Below are positions 36,098 to 45,265 of a stretch of 64,000 bases of DNA, one piece after another (positions within the stretch are counted from its first letter, which is position 1; each line of letters begins with the position of its first letter). The position numbers and the translations under genes are program-made. The stretch covers positions 1,674,001 through 1,738,000 of the forward strand of contig OZ223259.1 of NCBI GenBank assembly GCA_965140555.1, read 5' to 3'. This DNA is from UBA1351 sp965140555 (GTDB taxonomy: Bacteria; Bacillota; Clostridia; Lachnospirales; Vallitaleaceae). Below the pieces are notes generated by a model that saw nothing but the letters and a program-made list of their open reading frames with translations, searched no databases and was not told the DNA's origin.

Positions 36098-37411
36098 TTA
36101 TGCTATAGCATTCGGTAATTCAATTTTCACTTTAAAAGATTCTTCTTCTGTTTCATACTCTAACTTCCCTTTATTTTCTAGAACTGCCTTTTCAACATTC
36201 TGAGATCCAAATCCATGATTTTTTGCATCTACCTTCGTTGTCATTAACCGATTATTAACAACCTTAACTTTTTGTTCTACTGAATTTTCAACGGTAATAA
36301 ATAAGTGATCGGCTTCATTCCATACCTTTACCTTAATCCATTTATCTTTCGTTTTATTGTCTTTTGCTGTCGCTTCTATGGCATTATTGAGTATATTGGA
36401 AAATATTGTACATACTTTCATTTGGGATATGGCAAGCTTACTTGGTAATAGTCCCTGCCACGTGAAGGATACACCTGGCTGAATTTTTCGACCAATGGTT
36501 TCACTGACCACCATATTCACAAGATCATTCCCTGTCTGATAGTGAGCTTCAAGTCGTCCTATCTCCTGCTTCATCTCCTCAATATACTCTCCTAACCCTG
36601 TATAATCCTTGGATTGATTCAAGTAAGCTAAAATGCTCAAATGACTGTTAAAGTCATGCCGAAACTTTCTAATCTCCTGATCTCTTTCATATAGAGATTT
36701 ATAATATTCCTCTTGCTCCTCCATAATCGCTTCTGACATTTTCGTCATAGTTTCATAATACAGTCTTTTCTCATTGACTTTATAGAGGCGATACACAATA
36801 CTTATAACCATCAACGTCACGACTAGCCCACTGATAAAGTATAGAATAATTAATTTATGGGCGCCATTATTTACATCCAACACCAACACAGGGGTAATAT
36901 AGAACATAAGGGCTGTAAAGGCTACTATTAGTCCCCAAAGACTGCTGAGTTCAATTCTTTGAAACCATTTGAAATCATACTTTTTCCCCCATTTCTTGAT
37001 AATAAAGGCTAACAAGAATCCGGTATATCCAATACTATTTAACAAGAGTGCCCCTCTATAAGACTCTGCCAGTTCACTAATAGAAACATTAAATACTCCA
37101 TAGGCCAGAACACTAACTAACAGTTCATAAGTCGTTATCCCCACAGTTACCATGATCAAACTTAATATACGATTCTTACCCCTTAACTCTTTATAAAGAA
37201 TAATAATCGGTAAGACAGTCACTGACCTTTGAATAAAAGTATAGGTTGGTGTATCCGGTTTAATGATTATAATAGCAATAACTAAGTAAATTAATCCTAG
37301 AAAATGTACCTTCCATTTTATTTTATGCGCATACCCCAGCAGATATGTCTCAATAAGATATAATTTAAAGTATATAATATAAAATTCTACAATCCAAAAT
37401 AACACCATCAT
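36098..37411 (-). CDS. AgrC-like sensor histidine kinase (HPK10 type)
   Basis: 437 residues. Six to seven membrane segments fill the first ~210 residues. The dimerisation/phosphoacceptor motif follows as EIRKFRHDFNSHLSILAYL (His in RHDF), and the C-terminal GHKL ATPase has FSNILNNAIEA (N box) and HGFGSQNV (G box). HPK10 kinases sense secreted peptides. The start overlaps the response-regulator stop by 4 nt (ATGA). Its ligand is not obvious here because no AgrB/AgrD pair is present. Confidence 0.9.
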   Translation of the reverse strand: MMVLFWIVEFYIIYFKLYLIETYLLGYAHKIKWKVHFLGLIYLVIAIIIIKPDTPTYTFIQRSVTVLPIIILYKELRGKNRILSLIMVTVGITTYELLVSVLAYGVFNVSISELAESYRGALLLNSIGYTGFLLAFIIKKWGKKYDFKWFQRIELSSLWGLIVAFTALMFYITPVLVLDVNNGAHKLIILYFISGLVVTLMVISIVYRLYKVNEKRLYYETMTKMSEAIMEEQEEYYKSLYERDQEIRKFRHDFNSHLSILAYLNQSKDYTGLGEYIEEMKQEIGRLEAHYQTGNDLVNMVVSETIGRKIQPGVSFTWQGLLPSKLAISQMKVCTIFSNILNNAIEATAKDNKTKDKWIKVKVWNEADHLFITVENSVEQKVKVVNNRLMTTKVDAKNHGFGSQNVEKAVLENKGKLEYETEEESFKVKIELPNAIA

Positions 37412-38100
37412 AGATCTATCCCCATTCTTACCATCGCTTTTTTCAACATTGAAAGTCTTCGCCTTGCTACTGGAAATACTCCTGATGACGTAAATACCCG
37501 ACTTTTTTCAATGTGTTTAACATGATTCAAATTTATAATGACAGATTTATGAATGCGAAAAAAAGCCCCTTGTTGTAATGTTTCTTCCCAAAAGGCTAAG
37601 GTTCTGTTACTTTCTATTTGTCGGCTCTTCGTATGTATAAGGGACGTATCCCCTAAGGATTCAATTGCCTGAATCTCCTTAAATGATAAAAGGTGCTCTT
37701 TATCTCCATATTTTATATGAATTTTTTTATAACGGAACATATCTTTTATGAGATCGTCCATACTCTCTTTAAACGCATCATAAGTCACCGGCTTAATCAA
37801 GAACCGAAATGCCTTTACCTTAAAGGCTTCTTGCATCACTTCATGATGACTGGTCATAAAGATAATATAAACCTCATCTCCTTGCTTACGCAGGTACTGA
37901 GCCACCTGCATTCCATCTACGCCTTCCATTTCGATATCTAGGAAAAGAATATCATGTATAACCTTCGATTCTATTAATTCACGTCCATCTTCGTAGTCAT
38001 ATGTCTGATATGTATAAGATGCTTCAGAAAAATACTCGGATAAGTAGTCTCTTATCATTTGACGAAATACTTTTTGATCATCTACAATGCCTATATTCAT
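37408..38100 (-). CDS. LytTR-family response regulator
   Basis: 230 residues. Receiver domain at 1-120 with the acidic pair IVDD, the phosphoacceptor Asp in ILFLDIEM and the Lys in LIKPV; LytTR DNA-binding domain at about 130-230 (FFRIHKSVIINLNHVKHIEK). It should bind the two direct-repeat sites upstream of the bacteriocin gene. GGAGAATGGGCCA precedes the ATG. It forms an operon with the kinase. Confidence 0.93.
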   Translation of the reverse strand: MNIGIVDDQKVFRQMIRDYLSEYFSEASYTYQTYDYEDGRELIESKVIHDILFLDIEMEGVDGMQVAQYLRKQGDEVYIIFMTSHHEVMQEAFKVKAFRFLIKPVTYDAFKESMDDLIKDMFRYKKIHIKYGDKEHLLSFKEIQAIESLGDTSLIHTKSRQIESNRTLAFWEETLQQGAFFRIHKSVIINLNHVKHIEKSRVFTSSGVFPVARRRLSMLKKAMVRMGIDL

Positions 38101-38130
38101 TGGCCCATTCTCCTTGAATTTAATAGGTAT

Positions 38131-38159
38131 ATTATCTCATATTCCACTTCTTTGGTCAA
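38131..38159 (-). promoter_or_regulatory. Promoter of the regulator/kinase operon (TTGACC-17-GATAAT)
   Basis: On the minus strand TTGACC (38159-38154), a 17-bp spacer and GATAAT (38136-38131). No LytTR repeat is present here, so the operon appears to be constitutive or fed only by other inputs. Confidence 0.55.
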
Positions 38160-38203
38160 AAAATTTACGCATAGCTTCCTGACAGTATTACGCCAAGTCC
38201 ATA

Positions 38204-38344
38204 CTATTTTTTTCTATTAATGGCACTTGAAATTCTTTTATTTAGTGACTGAACTCCAAGGAATAAAATTGAAGCTAAGATACTTAAAAGAACCGTATCG
38301 TTTCCATACTTCAATCTTTCTGGTGTGAATACTATAATATTTCT
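38204..38344 (-). pseudogene. Possible GNAT fragment in the intergenic region
   Basis: A 46-codon frame without start codon begins RNIIVFTPERLKYGNDTV. This aligns with NIVVFTPEPYRQNGYGTDIV of the acetyltransferase at 40602-41324, and the DNA under NIxVFTPE is also similar. Downstream the similarity fades into a hydrophobic stretch. I read it as a decayed duplicate; chance similarity is possible. The rest of the 38101-38440 gap holds only the two promoters. Confidence 0.35.
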
Positions 38345-38355
38345 TTACATCCCTT

Positions 38356-38384
38356 TTGACGCTCCTTTCATTGTATAGTATACT
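38356..38384 (+). promoter_or_regulatory. Promoter of the chemoreceptor gene (TTGACG-17-TATACT)
   Basis: TTGACG at 38356-38361, a 17-bp spacer and TATACT at 38379-38384, 57 nt before the ATG. It is a sigma-A-like promoter, not the flagellar sigma type often seen for chemotaxis genes. Confidence 0.65.
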
Positions 38385-38440
38385 CTAATAAGAGGGATTC
38401 TAGTTATCTGCTTTATCATGAAAAACTAGGAGGCTTCTTT

Positions 38441-40486
38441 ATGAAAAGAAAGAGCACTATCTTCAAAAAAATATTTATTGTTTCTATTCTAAGTATGCTA
38501 TTTCCCATGTTAATCGCATCAGCATACGCAGGGTTTACTTCAAAAAACACCTTAGAATCCAATGCCAAAGAATCACTTAATGAATTGTCTATTGAAAAAC
38601 GAAATATGATTGAAGACTCTTTTTCATCATTAACATCAACAGCAGAGAGTATCGCTTCATCTCCCATGGCTTTAGATATACTTAAAGATCTAGAACAAGA
38701 TACTGCTTCTGAAACGGACCTTAACCGACTCACTGAGTATTTGTCAACTTTATTAGCACAGTCCAACGGACTTTATGAAAACACCTTTTTCTGTTATGGA
38801 AAAGTTGTTATTGCTGATGGTTTAGGTGGTGCGTCCATCGGTTATGTTCTGAATGATGATACCGCACCTTACTATGATGAAGTATTTAGCGGTTCTGACC
38901 CATATTTATCTGATCCCATTCTATCACCAATTACTGGTGATCCAAGTGTACTTATTGTTGTCCCTGTCAAAGATCCACAGACCAATGCGTCTGTCGGCTT
39001 ATTCTTCATCTCCATTAATCTCAATGGCGTCTCTCAAAAAATTATTAATAACACTTCCACGACTCAAACAATACTCTTATCAAAAGATGGTTTCGCCCTT
39101 ACTTCTGAAAATCCCGAAGATGTCATGACTTTAAATCTAACTCAAGCAGACGGAATTACAGGTGATTTCTTTTACGAAATGATCCAGGAGGATAAAGCAA
39201 AAGATTCCGGATTTTTCAAAAAGGATGCTGTGAATAATTTGGCTGTTTATTCTTATAGTGATAATCTAGGTATGTATGTCGTTAACTATATTCCGGTAAG
39301 TAATTATGAAACTCAAGTAAATGCACTTATTATGGGTATTGCTATTGTTGCTGTCCTTAGTGCCATCATTAGTAGCGTTATCATCATCATCACAGCAAAA
39401 AAAATCTCCAACCCTATCAAGTATGCCACCTCTTACTTAAAACATTTGGAAGATGGTGATTTTACTCAAGATATCTCACAAAAATATATGCAATCAAAAG
39501 ATGAAACCGGCCAATTAATGGTTAGTTTATCTAAAATGAAAGATTCGGTCAAAGAAATAGTAACAACTGTTGTTAACCAATCTAATACATTGGAAAACTC
39601 CTTTTTAACCATTAGCGACATTATCCATCACCTGAACGAAGAAGTCGAAGGTGTATCTGCAACGACAGAAGAAATGTCCGCCGGAACTCAAGAATCTGCC
39701 GCTTCTGCTGAAGAAATAAAAAATTCTACGAACTCACTGAAACTAACCGTTGAAAACCTCGCAACGCACGCCAAAGATGGTTCAGATATTTCACTAGAAA
39801 TTAGCACACGCGCCTCAAACCTAAAGAGTAGCGCTTTAGACTCTCAACATCAAGCAACCGATATTCATATGAATATCCGCACGAATCTAAAGAATGCTAT
39901 TTCTAAAACAAAAGCCGTCGAAGAAATAAATATTCTTTCCGATTCCATTCTTGAAATAACTTCCCAAACAAATTTATTAGCTCTTAATGCTGCTATTGAA
40001 GCTGCTAGAGCAGGTGAAGCCGGCAAAGGATTTGCTGTTGTTGCTGATGAAATTCGAAAGTTAGCAGAAGATTCAAAAAATGCCGCCATTCAAATTCAAG
40101 ATATCACCAAATTAGTGGTAGAATCCGTTTCGAATCTTTCAGGTCATTCTGAAGAAGTTTTGAACTTTATTGAAACCTCGGTTATTGACGATTATAATAA
40201 AATGGTAAATATTGGCGAACAGTACTCTGCCGATTCAGAATATGTCAAGAAACTCGTTCAGGAATTTAGCATGAATTCTGAAGTTCTTCGTAAGTCAATT
40301 AATATCCTCTCCTCTTCAATCGAGGAAATATCGATTGCAAATAGTGAATCGGCTCGAGGGGCTCAAAGCATTGCAGAAAGTACCTCCGATATCGCTCAAA
40401 GAACAAGTAATGTATCTGGAATAACCGAACAAACCAAGCATGTAACTAAGGAACTATCTGAAGTTGTTTCTAAGTTCAAAATTTAA
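38441..40486 (+). CDS. Methyl-accepting chemotaxis protein
   Basis: 681 residues. Membrane helix at about 11-31, an extracytoplasmic Cache-like sensor domain to about 283, a second helix at about 288-312, a HAMP domain to about 365 and the cytoplasmic signalling rod to the end. The rod tip contains LALNAAIEAARAGEAGKGF and VVADEIRKLAEDS, which contact CheA/CheW. AGGAGG precedes the ATG. Its ligand is unknown. No other chemotaxis gene is in the window. Confidence 0.94.
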   Translation: MKRKSTIFKKIFIVSILSMLFPMLIASAYAGFTSKNTLESNAKESLNELSIEKRNMIEDSFSSLTSTAESIASSPMALDILKDLEQDTASETDLNRLTEYLSTLLAQSNGLYENTFFCYGKVVIADGLGGASIGYVLNDDTAPYYDEVFSGSDPYLSDPILSPITGDPSVLIVVPVKDPQTNASVGLFFISINLNGVSQKIINNTSTTQTILLSKDGFALTSENPEDVMTLNLTQADGITGDFFYEMIQEDKAKDSGFFKKDAVNNLAVYSYSDNLGMYVVNYIPVSNYETQVNALIMGIAIVAVLSAIISSVIIIITAKKISNPIKYATSYLKHLEDGDFTQDISQKYMQSKDETGQLMVSLSKMKDSVKEIVTTVVNQSNTLENSFLTISDIIHHLNEEVEGVSATTEEMSAGTQESAASAEEIKNSTNSLKLTVENLATHAKDGSDISLEISTRASNLKSSALDSQHQATDIHMNIRTNLKNAISKTKAVEEINILSDSILEITSQTNLLALNAAIEAARAGEAGKGFAVVADEIRKLAEDSKNAAIQIQDITKLVVESVSNLSGHSEEVLNFIETSVIDDYNKMVNIGEQYSADSEYVKKLVQEFSMNSEVLRKSINILSSSIEEISIANSESARGAQSIAESTSDIAQRTSNVSGITEQTKHVTKELSEVVSKFKI

Positions 40487-40552
40487 TCTTCTCCTCATTT
40501 CTACCTTTTCCTAAATGATACAGCAACTAATTTACTTCCATTCTCGCTCCTT

Positions 40553-40600
40553 AAAAGTATGCACGCTATACTGAATTAACAGTATAGTTTGCATACTTTT
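40553..40600. terminator. Bidirectional terminator with nested stems
   Basis: Outer arms AAAAGTATGCA/TGCATACTTTT enclose an inner stem CTATACTG/CAGTATAG. It separates the chemoreceptor (plus) from the acetyltransferase (minus) and is T-rich on both ends. Confidence 0.78.
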
Positions 40601-40601
40601 A

Positions 40602-41324
40602 TCATTTACCACGCATCAACTTGATAACTTCCGAATCCTTCTGTTGAATAATCCATTCCTGACATCTTCTTGTAAATCCGACTTTTTCAGCCAAGGCAAT
40701 TGAGGCAGTATTCCCTTGTTCTACGTAATATATTGGCAGTATATCTCTATGGAGACACCAGTCTATACATGCCATTACGATGTCCGTACCATATCCATTT
40801 TGTCGATACGGTTCCGGTGTGAACACTACAATATTTCCTCCACCGGCATAAACATCGGAAACAAATCCCCTAGTAGCTATCTGATCCTTGTCAAGGATTA
40901 CAAATTGACGCTTTTCCTCAATCAATGTATGATGCCTTAGCACATAATTCCGGACGTCAAAATCTTCCCCCAAGTTCATACGTTGAAGTACTTTTCTATC
41001 TAATACTAAGGGTTTATTCACCTGACTGGACTTTACACTATTCCCCTCATACGCATAACGATAAAAAGTACGTAATTGATAACCTGCACCTAATGCTTCT
41101 ACTATCGCTTTTATAGAGGATTTGTCCCCTTCAAATATATCACTACATAGCTTGTAATAGTGTTGACTCGTTGAACAAACCAAGTCGGAGAAATAATCGC
41201 TGATCATAATCGGATAATAATAGATTTTGTTAATAGGCAATTCTCGATACTTAGAATTGAATACTCCCGTGTTATTCTGCCCATCATACCCCATATAATC
41301 GGCATAATATGTGTGAAAGTCCAT
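40602..41324 (-). CDS. GNAT-family N-acetyltransferase
   Basis: 240 residues. The C-terminal ~100 form the GNAT core: NIVVFTPEPYRQNGYGTD carries the acetyl-CoA loop (R/Q-x-x-G-x-G/A in RQNGYG), and NTASIALAEKVGF is the usual C-terminal helix motif. The N-terminal ~130 residues are less conserved and may bind the substrate. GGAGAGATAG precedes the ATG. It lies 10 nt from the next gene on the same strand. Substrate unknown. Confidence 0.85.
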   Translation of the reverse strand: MDFHTYYADYMGYDGQNNTGVFNSKYRELPINKIYYYPIMISDYFSDLVCSTSQHYYKLCSDIFEGDKSSIKAIVEALGAGYQLRTFYRYAYEGNSVKSSQVNKPLVLDRKVLQRMNLGEDFDVRNYVLRHHTLIEEKRQFVILDKDQIATRGFVSDVYAGGGNIVVFTPEPYRQNGYGTDIVMACIDWCLHRDILPIYYVEQGNTASIALAEKVGFTRRCQEWIIQQKDSEVIKLMRGK

Positions 41325-41334
41325 CTATCTCTCC

Positions 41335-41871
41335 TTATTCCAAGATTGTTTGTTTTCCATCCGGTGACCTTAATTGCTCTTCCATTAATTGGCTCGAAAT
41401 CACTAATGCTTCCTCTCGTGTTGTCGCAGGCGCTGCCACCATAAGACCATCGCGGGAATTCCAATGGGAAGTTGAACTGTCCTGTCCATCTTCTTTAAAT
41501 AAAGCAATGGTCAATTCATTACTCTTATCATCCATAAAAAGATTTCCATAACTGTAGAACTGAAAATCACTGTCGCTCACATTCTTATAATACCTTATAT
41601 GTCCTTGCCCACTCTTTTCAAAGTAAACATCTATATCTTCTAGTTTTTCACCATCAACAACTAAATCTCCAACAAATCGATCCTCTGATATTAGATTCCT
41701 ATTATAATACCCATCAATGCTAATTATAATAGGCTCTTCACTTTCTGAATCGCCTAACCTATATCGAATACCGTCATAGGTCTTTGTCACATGCCGCGGA
41801 TATCCATATATTCCGGCTACCACTAGGATGATAAGTACTCCGACTAATAGGCTAATCTTCTTCCTATTCAT
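41335..41871 (-). CDS. Membrane-anchored protein of unknown function
   Basis: 178 residues from the ATG at 41871, which follows GGTGGAG; an ATG 54 nt upstream would lie deep inside the preceding gene. An N-terminal helix (KKISLLVGVLIILVVAGIYGY) anchors a beta-rich outer domain of about 150 residues. The start overlaps the stop of the VOC gene by 8 nt, so the two are co-translated. Family not recognised. Confidence 0.7.
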   Translation of the reverse strand: MNRKKISLLVGVLIILVVAGIYGYPRHVTKTYDGIRYRLGDSESEEPIIISIDGYYNRNLISEDRFVGDLVVDGEKLEDIDVYFEKSGQGHIRYYKNVSDSDFQFYSYGNLFMDDKSNELTIALFKEDGQDSSTSHWNSRDGLMVAAPATTREEALVISSQLMEEQLRSPDGKQTILE

Positions 41872-42307
41872 ACTCCACCTCGGGATTTTTATACATACTG
41901 GCATCCCACGGTTTATTTGGATCATAATCTTCCGGTGGTCGATGCTGTGGTGCCGTTAGATACCATGATACTCCAAACTTATCTATTATTTCTGCTGCGC
42001 ATGGCGTCCATGGCATGGGTCCAATAGGTGTCTTAACCGTTCCGCCAGCACTGAGTATATCGAATGCCTTTTGAACCAGCTCTTCTGTCGCTAATGTGAC
42101 CCCCAATTGCACGATGTGCTCTTGTTCCTGTCCATGATTACCTTCCACAACGGATACAAAACCTTCTCCATCTTTATTTAATTCTGAATGAAAATAAGAC
42201 CCGTCCGGATTTTTGACATGATACCCTAACTCCAACTCAAATGCTTCTTTGTACAACTCTACTGCCTCTGCACTGTTTTTGACATATAGTCCAACACCTA
42301 CTAACAT
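41864..42307 (-). CDS. VOC-superfamily protein (PhnB/glyoxalase-like)
   Basis: 147 residues, the size of two paired beta-alpha-beta-beta-beta units. MLVGVGLYVKNSAEAVELYK is the usual opening of PhnB-like proteins (signal for the substrate-binding face), followed by ELGYHVKNPDGSYFHSEL and TPIGPMPWTPCAAEIIDKFG. The latter resembles the conserved D-x-F-G region near the end of PhnB. No metal-ligand set can be assigned by eye. AAAGGAGG precedes the ATG. Confidence 0.85.
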   Translation of the reverse strand: MLVGVGLYVKNSAEAVELYKEAFELELGYHVKNPDGSYFHSELNKDGEGFVSVVEGNHGQEQEHIVQLGVTLATEELVQKAFDILSAGGTVKTPIGPMPWTPCAAEIIDKFGVSWYLTAPQHRPPEDYDPNKPWDASMYKNPEVEYE

Positions 42308-42567
42308 AATAATCCTCCTTTGTTTTACCCTCTAGTGTTGCCATCTATAGCAATGTTTTTCAGCATATCTTCTTGCTCGTCTGTCATAGAAATAAGTCCA
42401 TGTACTTGCTTCTACTGCCTCCGTGTCATCTAATCCTTCTACTTAGTTCCTTAAAAAAAGGTACTGAAAGGCTTTCTAATAGTATTCCGATTGTATTACT
42501 ATAGATAAGCAAATACGCTAGAATAAAAGTATCATATTCCCCCCTGTATCGTATCTTTCCTTTGATA

Positions 42568-42613
42568 TTATAGTAACAGTTCTGTTTCGGAATAACAAGA
42601 ACTGTTACTATAA
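42568..42613 (-). terminator. 16-bp hairpin downstream of the FtsX operon
   Basis: TTATAGTAACAGTTCT and its exact complement surround a 14-nt loop just past the stop of the 882-residue permease; no U-run follows on the minus strand. The rest of 42308-42616 holds only short frames without ribosome sites. Confidence 0.5.
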
Positions 42614-42616
42614 CCT

Positions 42617-45265
42617 CTATAACGTTTCATCCTTCATGCCTTCAATAATACTCTCTCTTCCTATATGTCTTGCCGTTATTCCATAGGAAAGACCTACTGT
42701 CATGAGCAGAACAAGGGTAATGATAAGAAGGGTTCCCCACGGCATAATTAACATAAACGCTTCTAGCGTTGTAAGGGTAATGTTCAGCATATAGAAGCAC
42801 AGAACCATGTATAGGGGGATGCTCACAAGAATGGGGGTGATTCCTAAGAAAAATCCTTCAAACCATAATTCTCGAGTCAACCCTTTAGGCGTTAATCCTA
42901 TAGAGCGCAACATAGCAAACTCACGCCGACGCATTCTTAGGTTATTGCTAATGGTCGAGTATGTATTAAACAAACCGATTAGACCAATCATAGCTGCTAT
43001 TGAAATGACCGCTAAGTATAGTGCCTTTTGGCGAATGGCATCCTGAATATTATCCTCATGCAAACTCCAAATTGTATAGTCTTCACTTCCTAAGTACCTT
43101 GAAATAATACTCTCCATAGCTTCTCTTACTCTTACACTATCTGCATCTGAAACGACAAAATCCATTTTTACCCGACGCGACTCGAGTTCCCTTTCTTGGG
43201 CAAAATTCTCGCTTATCTCATTATAGACCGACATGGGATAGATGACAGCTAGATTATAACGACCAAGTTCCATGTCCGACGGTTTCTCTCCTGTTACCGC
43301 CCCTAGTTTCGTCTCGAATACATAATCGCCATTTACACCCTCATCGACATGCTCGGATAGGGCCATAGTTTCATTTGCCTCTACATTCAGCATAGGAATC
43401 AACTGCACCTTTTTTTCATTTGGGACTTTGTGGTACGTTGTATCATATAAGATAACCTCATAAGGTTCTTCTCGTTGTAACGAAGGCTCTGATATGCCTA
43501 CCTTCATACCCACTTTTTGCGCGTATGCCTTGTAAGAAGCTTCATCAAGGCCAATCATCTTTGTTATAAGTCGATAACCCTTCTCTGATTTACTCACATT
43601 ATACTTGTAGTTATTCACACTTTCAAATCCACCTAAAGACTTGAACACTTCGGATTCCTGATTCCCTTGAACATAAGTAACCGTACGTACCCTACGACTA
43701 AGTACACTTTTCTCAATACCCTCAATGGCTTCAATGTCTGCTATCATTTGCTTATCCGGCTCAAAGGTGATATTCATATCCAATCCCATCGTATATTCCC
43801 CCGTCCCTTCACTACTGGACTGGGCATAGTCTACTATCGTCATAATGGATAGGTAACTGATGAGGAGCAAAAAACACATGCTTAAGGAAATAATTGCGGT
43901 TCTAAAGGACTTGCGGTTGGCTCTAAATTGAGCTTTGGCTATCATGCCTTCTACACCAATGATTTTATCAATTCCTCTCGTCTCACGATCACGTTTTACT
44001 TTCTTGCCCTCATCCAGCTGTTTTATGGCAACAATCGGTGTAACCTTGGCTACACGCCTTGCCGGTATATAGGCTGATAGTAGAACAACGATAAAGGTCA
44101 TCGCCATAGTTACAAGCATCACTCCTATAGATACTTGCATGGAAATCGGTGCAAAGGCTTCGGATGCCTCCAATTGTCGATTAATCCCCTGTACTAATCC
44201 ATATGTGAAGGCATAGCCGATAAGCATCCCGATACATTGCCCCGGAAACCATAGACATATTCCTTCAAAAATCATGGATTGTCGAATCTGCTTGGGTGTT
44301 GCTCCCAAACTTTTTAGGGCGCCCAGCTGTTTACTTCTACTATTGGCAGACAGCATAAACGCATTCACAATGATGAGGACAAATGCCCCCATAATGAGTA
44401 TGGCAAAGATAACGACCATAGCAATAATCATGGTCAGCTGGAGCGTCTGACCCGATTGATTGGTTATGCCATATAGGGTTAATAACGGTGTATTATAGCG
44501 TATACTGTAGTCTCCGTCTGCATCCTGTTCCAATTCTGCCACCTTGGCTAATTCAGGCATCACAGAATACACTTTTCTTGGGTGCACAAGTTGAAAATAT
44601 AGCGTCAAATGATCCGTATCGGCTATATCTTCATTATTCACATATCCCATGCTAATGTAGCCGGGATAGGCAGAAACAGAGGAAAGGTCCAGTTTCCCTA
44701 CAATAGTAAATGTCTTCGTATCAAGTGGTTTGAAATCCTCCCCTTCTACTTCTGTTTCTTGAGGACTTACCGTATGGCCATCTACGATACGGTTTCCAAT
44801 AGGAAGTTCCAGTGTATCACCTATAGCATAGGTGGGATTATCTGCAAAAAAAAGTTTGGACACAACAATCTCTCCGTTTTTTTGAGGTATCCGTCCTTCA
44901 ATCAATGTATTCTTCAAACTCATCTGTTCCCAAAATGCTTTATTGGCATCTCGCAATAAAAGATAGGGTCTTTTCCCGGAATCCAACTTTATCGTTTCCC
45001 AATCTCCTTTTAACATGACCGACTTGACTTCCGGATGCTCGCTCAGCACCTCGAGTTTATCCCCTTTGGTATAGGACCATAGCTCACCTTGCCAATCCCC
45101 CCCTCGTTCTATGGTTTCATCAATTTTGGACTGCCAAAAGGTATACATAAAAATGCACAAGGAAAAAAGCAAGGCTGCTGCTATGGATATAGCTAGAAGC
45201 GTTGCTGCTGTATGTCTCTTATTGTTTTTCAAATGCTCTATGGTGTATTCGTGTAAGATTCTCAT
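42617..45265 (-). CDS. FtsX-like ABC permease, large eight-helix type
   Basis: 882 residues. Helix near 17-37, extracytoplasmic domain to about 275, then three helices (about 280-400), a second repeat with a helix near 455-475, a second extracytoplasmic domain and three helices at the end. The cytoplasmic segments LGALKSLGATPKQI and EFAMLRSIGLTPKGL are the coupling loops of the two halves. This arrangement resembles BceB/MacB-like permeases. The start overlaps the ATPase stop by 4 nt. It could export or sense a membrane-active compound. Confidence 0.9.
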   Translation of the reverse strand: MRILHEYTIEHLKNNKRHTAATLLAISIAAALLFSLCIFMYTFWQSKIDETIERGGDWQGELWSYTKGDKLEVLSEHPEVKSVMLKGDWETIKLDSGKRPYLLLRDANKAFWEQMSLKNTLIEGRIPQKNGEIVVSKLFFADNPTYAIGDTLELPIGNRIVDGHTVSPQETEVEGEDFKPLDTKTFTIVGKLDLSSVSAYPGYISMGYVNNEDIADTDHLTLYFQLVHPRKVYSVMPELAKVAELEQDADGDYSIRYNTPLLTLYGITNQSGQTLQLTMIIAMVVIFAILIMGAFVLIIVNAFMLSANSRSKQLGALKSLGATPKQIRQSMIFEGICLWFPGQCIGMLIGYAFTYGLVQGINRQLEASEAFAPISMQVSIGVMLVTMAMTFIVVLLSAYIPARRVAKVTPIVAIKQLDEGKKVKRDRETRGIDKIIGVEGMIAKAQFRANRKSFRTAIISLSMCFLLLISYLSIMTIVDYAQSSSEGTGEYTMGLDMNITFEPDKQMIADIEAIEGIEKSVLSRRVRTVTYVQGNQESEVFKSLGGFESVNNYKYNVSKSEKGYRLITKMIGLDEASYKAYAQKVGMKVGISEPSLQREEPYEVILYDTTYHKVPNEKKVQLIPMLNVEANETMALSEHVDEGVNGDYVFETKLGAVTGEKPSDMELGRYNLAVIYPMSVYNEISENFAQERELESRRVKMDFVVSDADSVRVREAMESIISRYLGSEDYTIWSLHEDNIQDAIRQKALYLAVISIAAMIGLIGLFNTYSTISNNLRMRRREFAMLRSIGLTPKGLTRELWFEGFFLGITPILVSIPLYMVLCFYMLNITLTTLEAFMLIMPWGTLLIITLVLLMTVGLSYGITARHIGRESIIEGMKDETL

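Noticed and set aside
42308..42616. Short frames such as VEGLDDTEAVEAS in the gap before the VOC gene
   Set aside because: No start codon or ribosome site, and another open frame overlaps it. It may be a gene remnant, but I cannot name a family.
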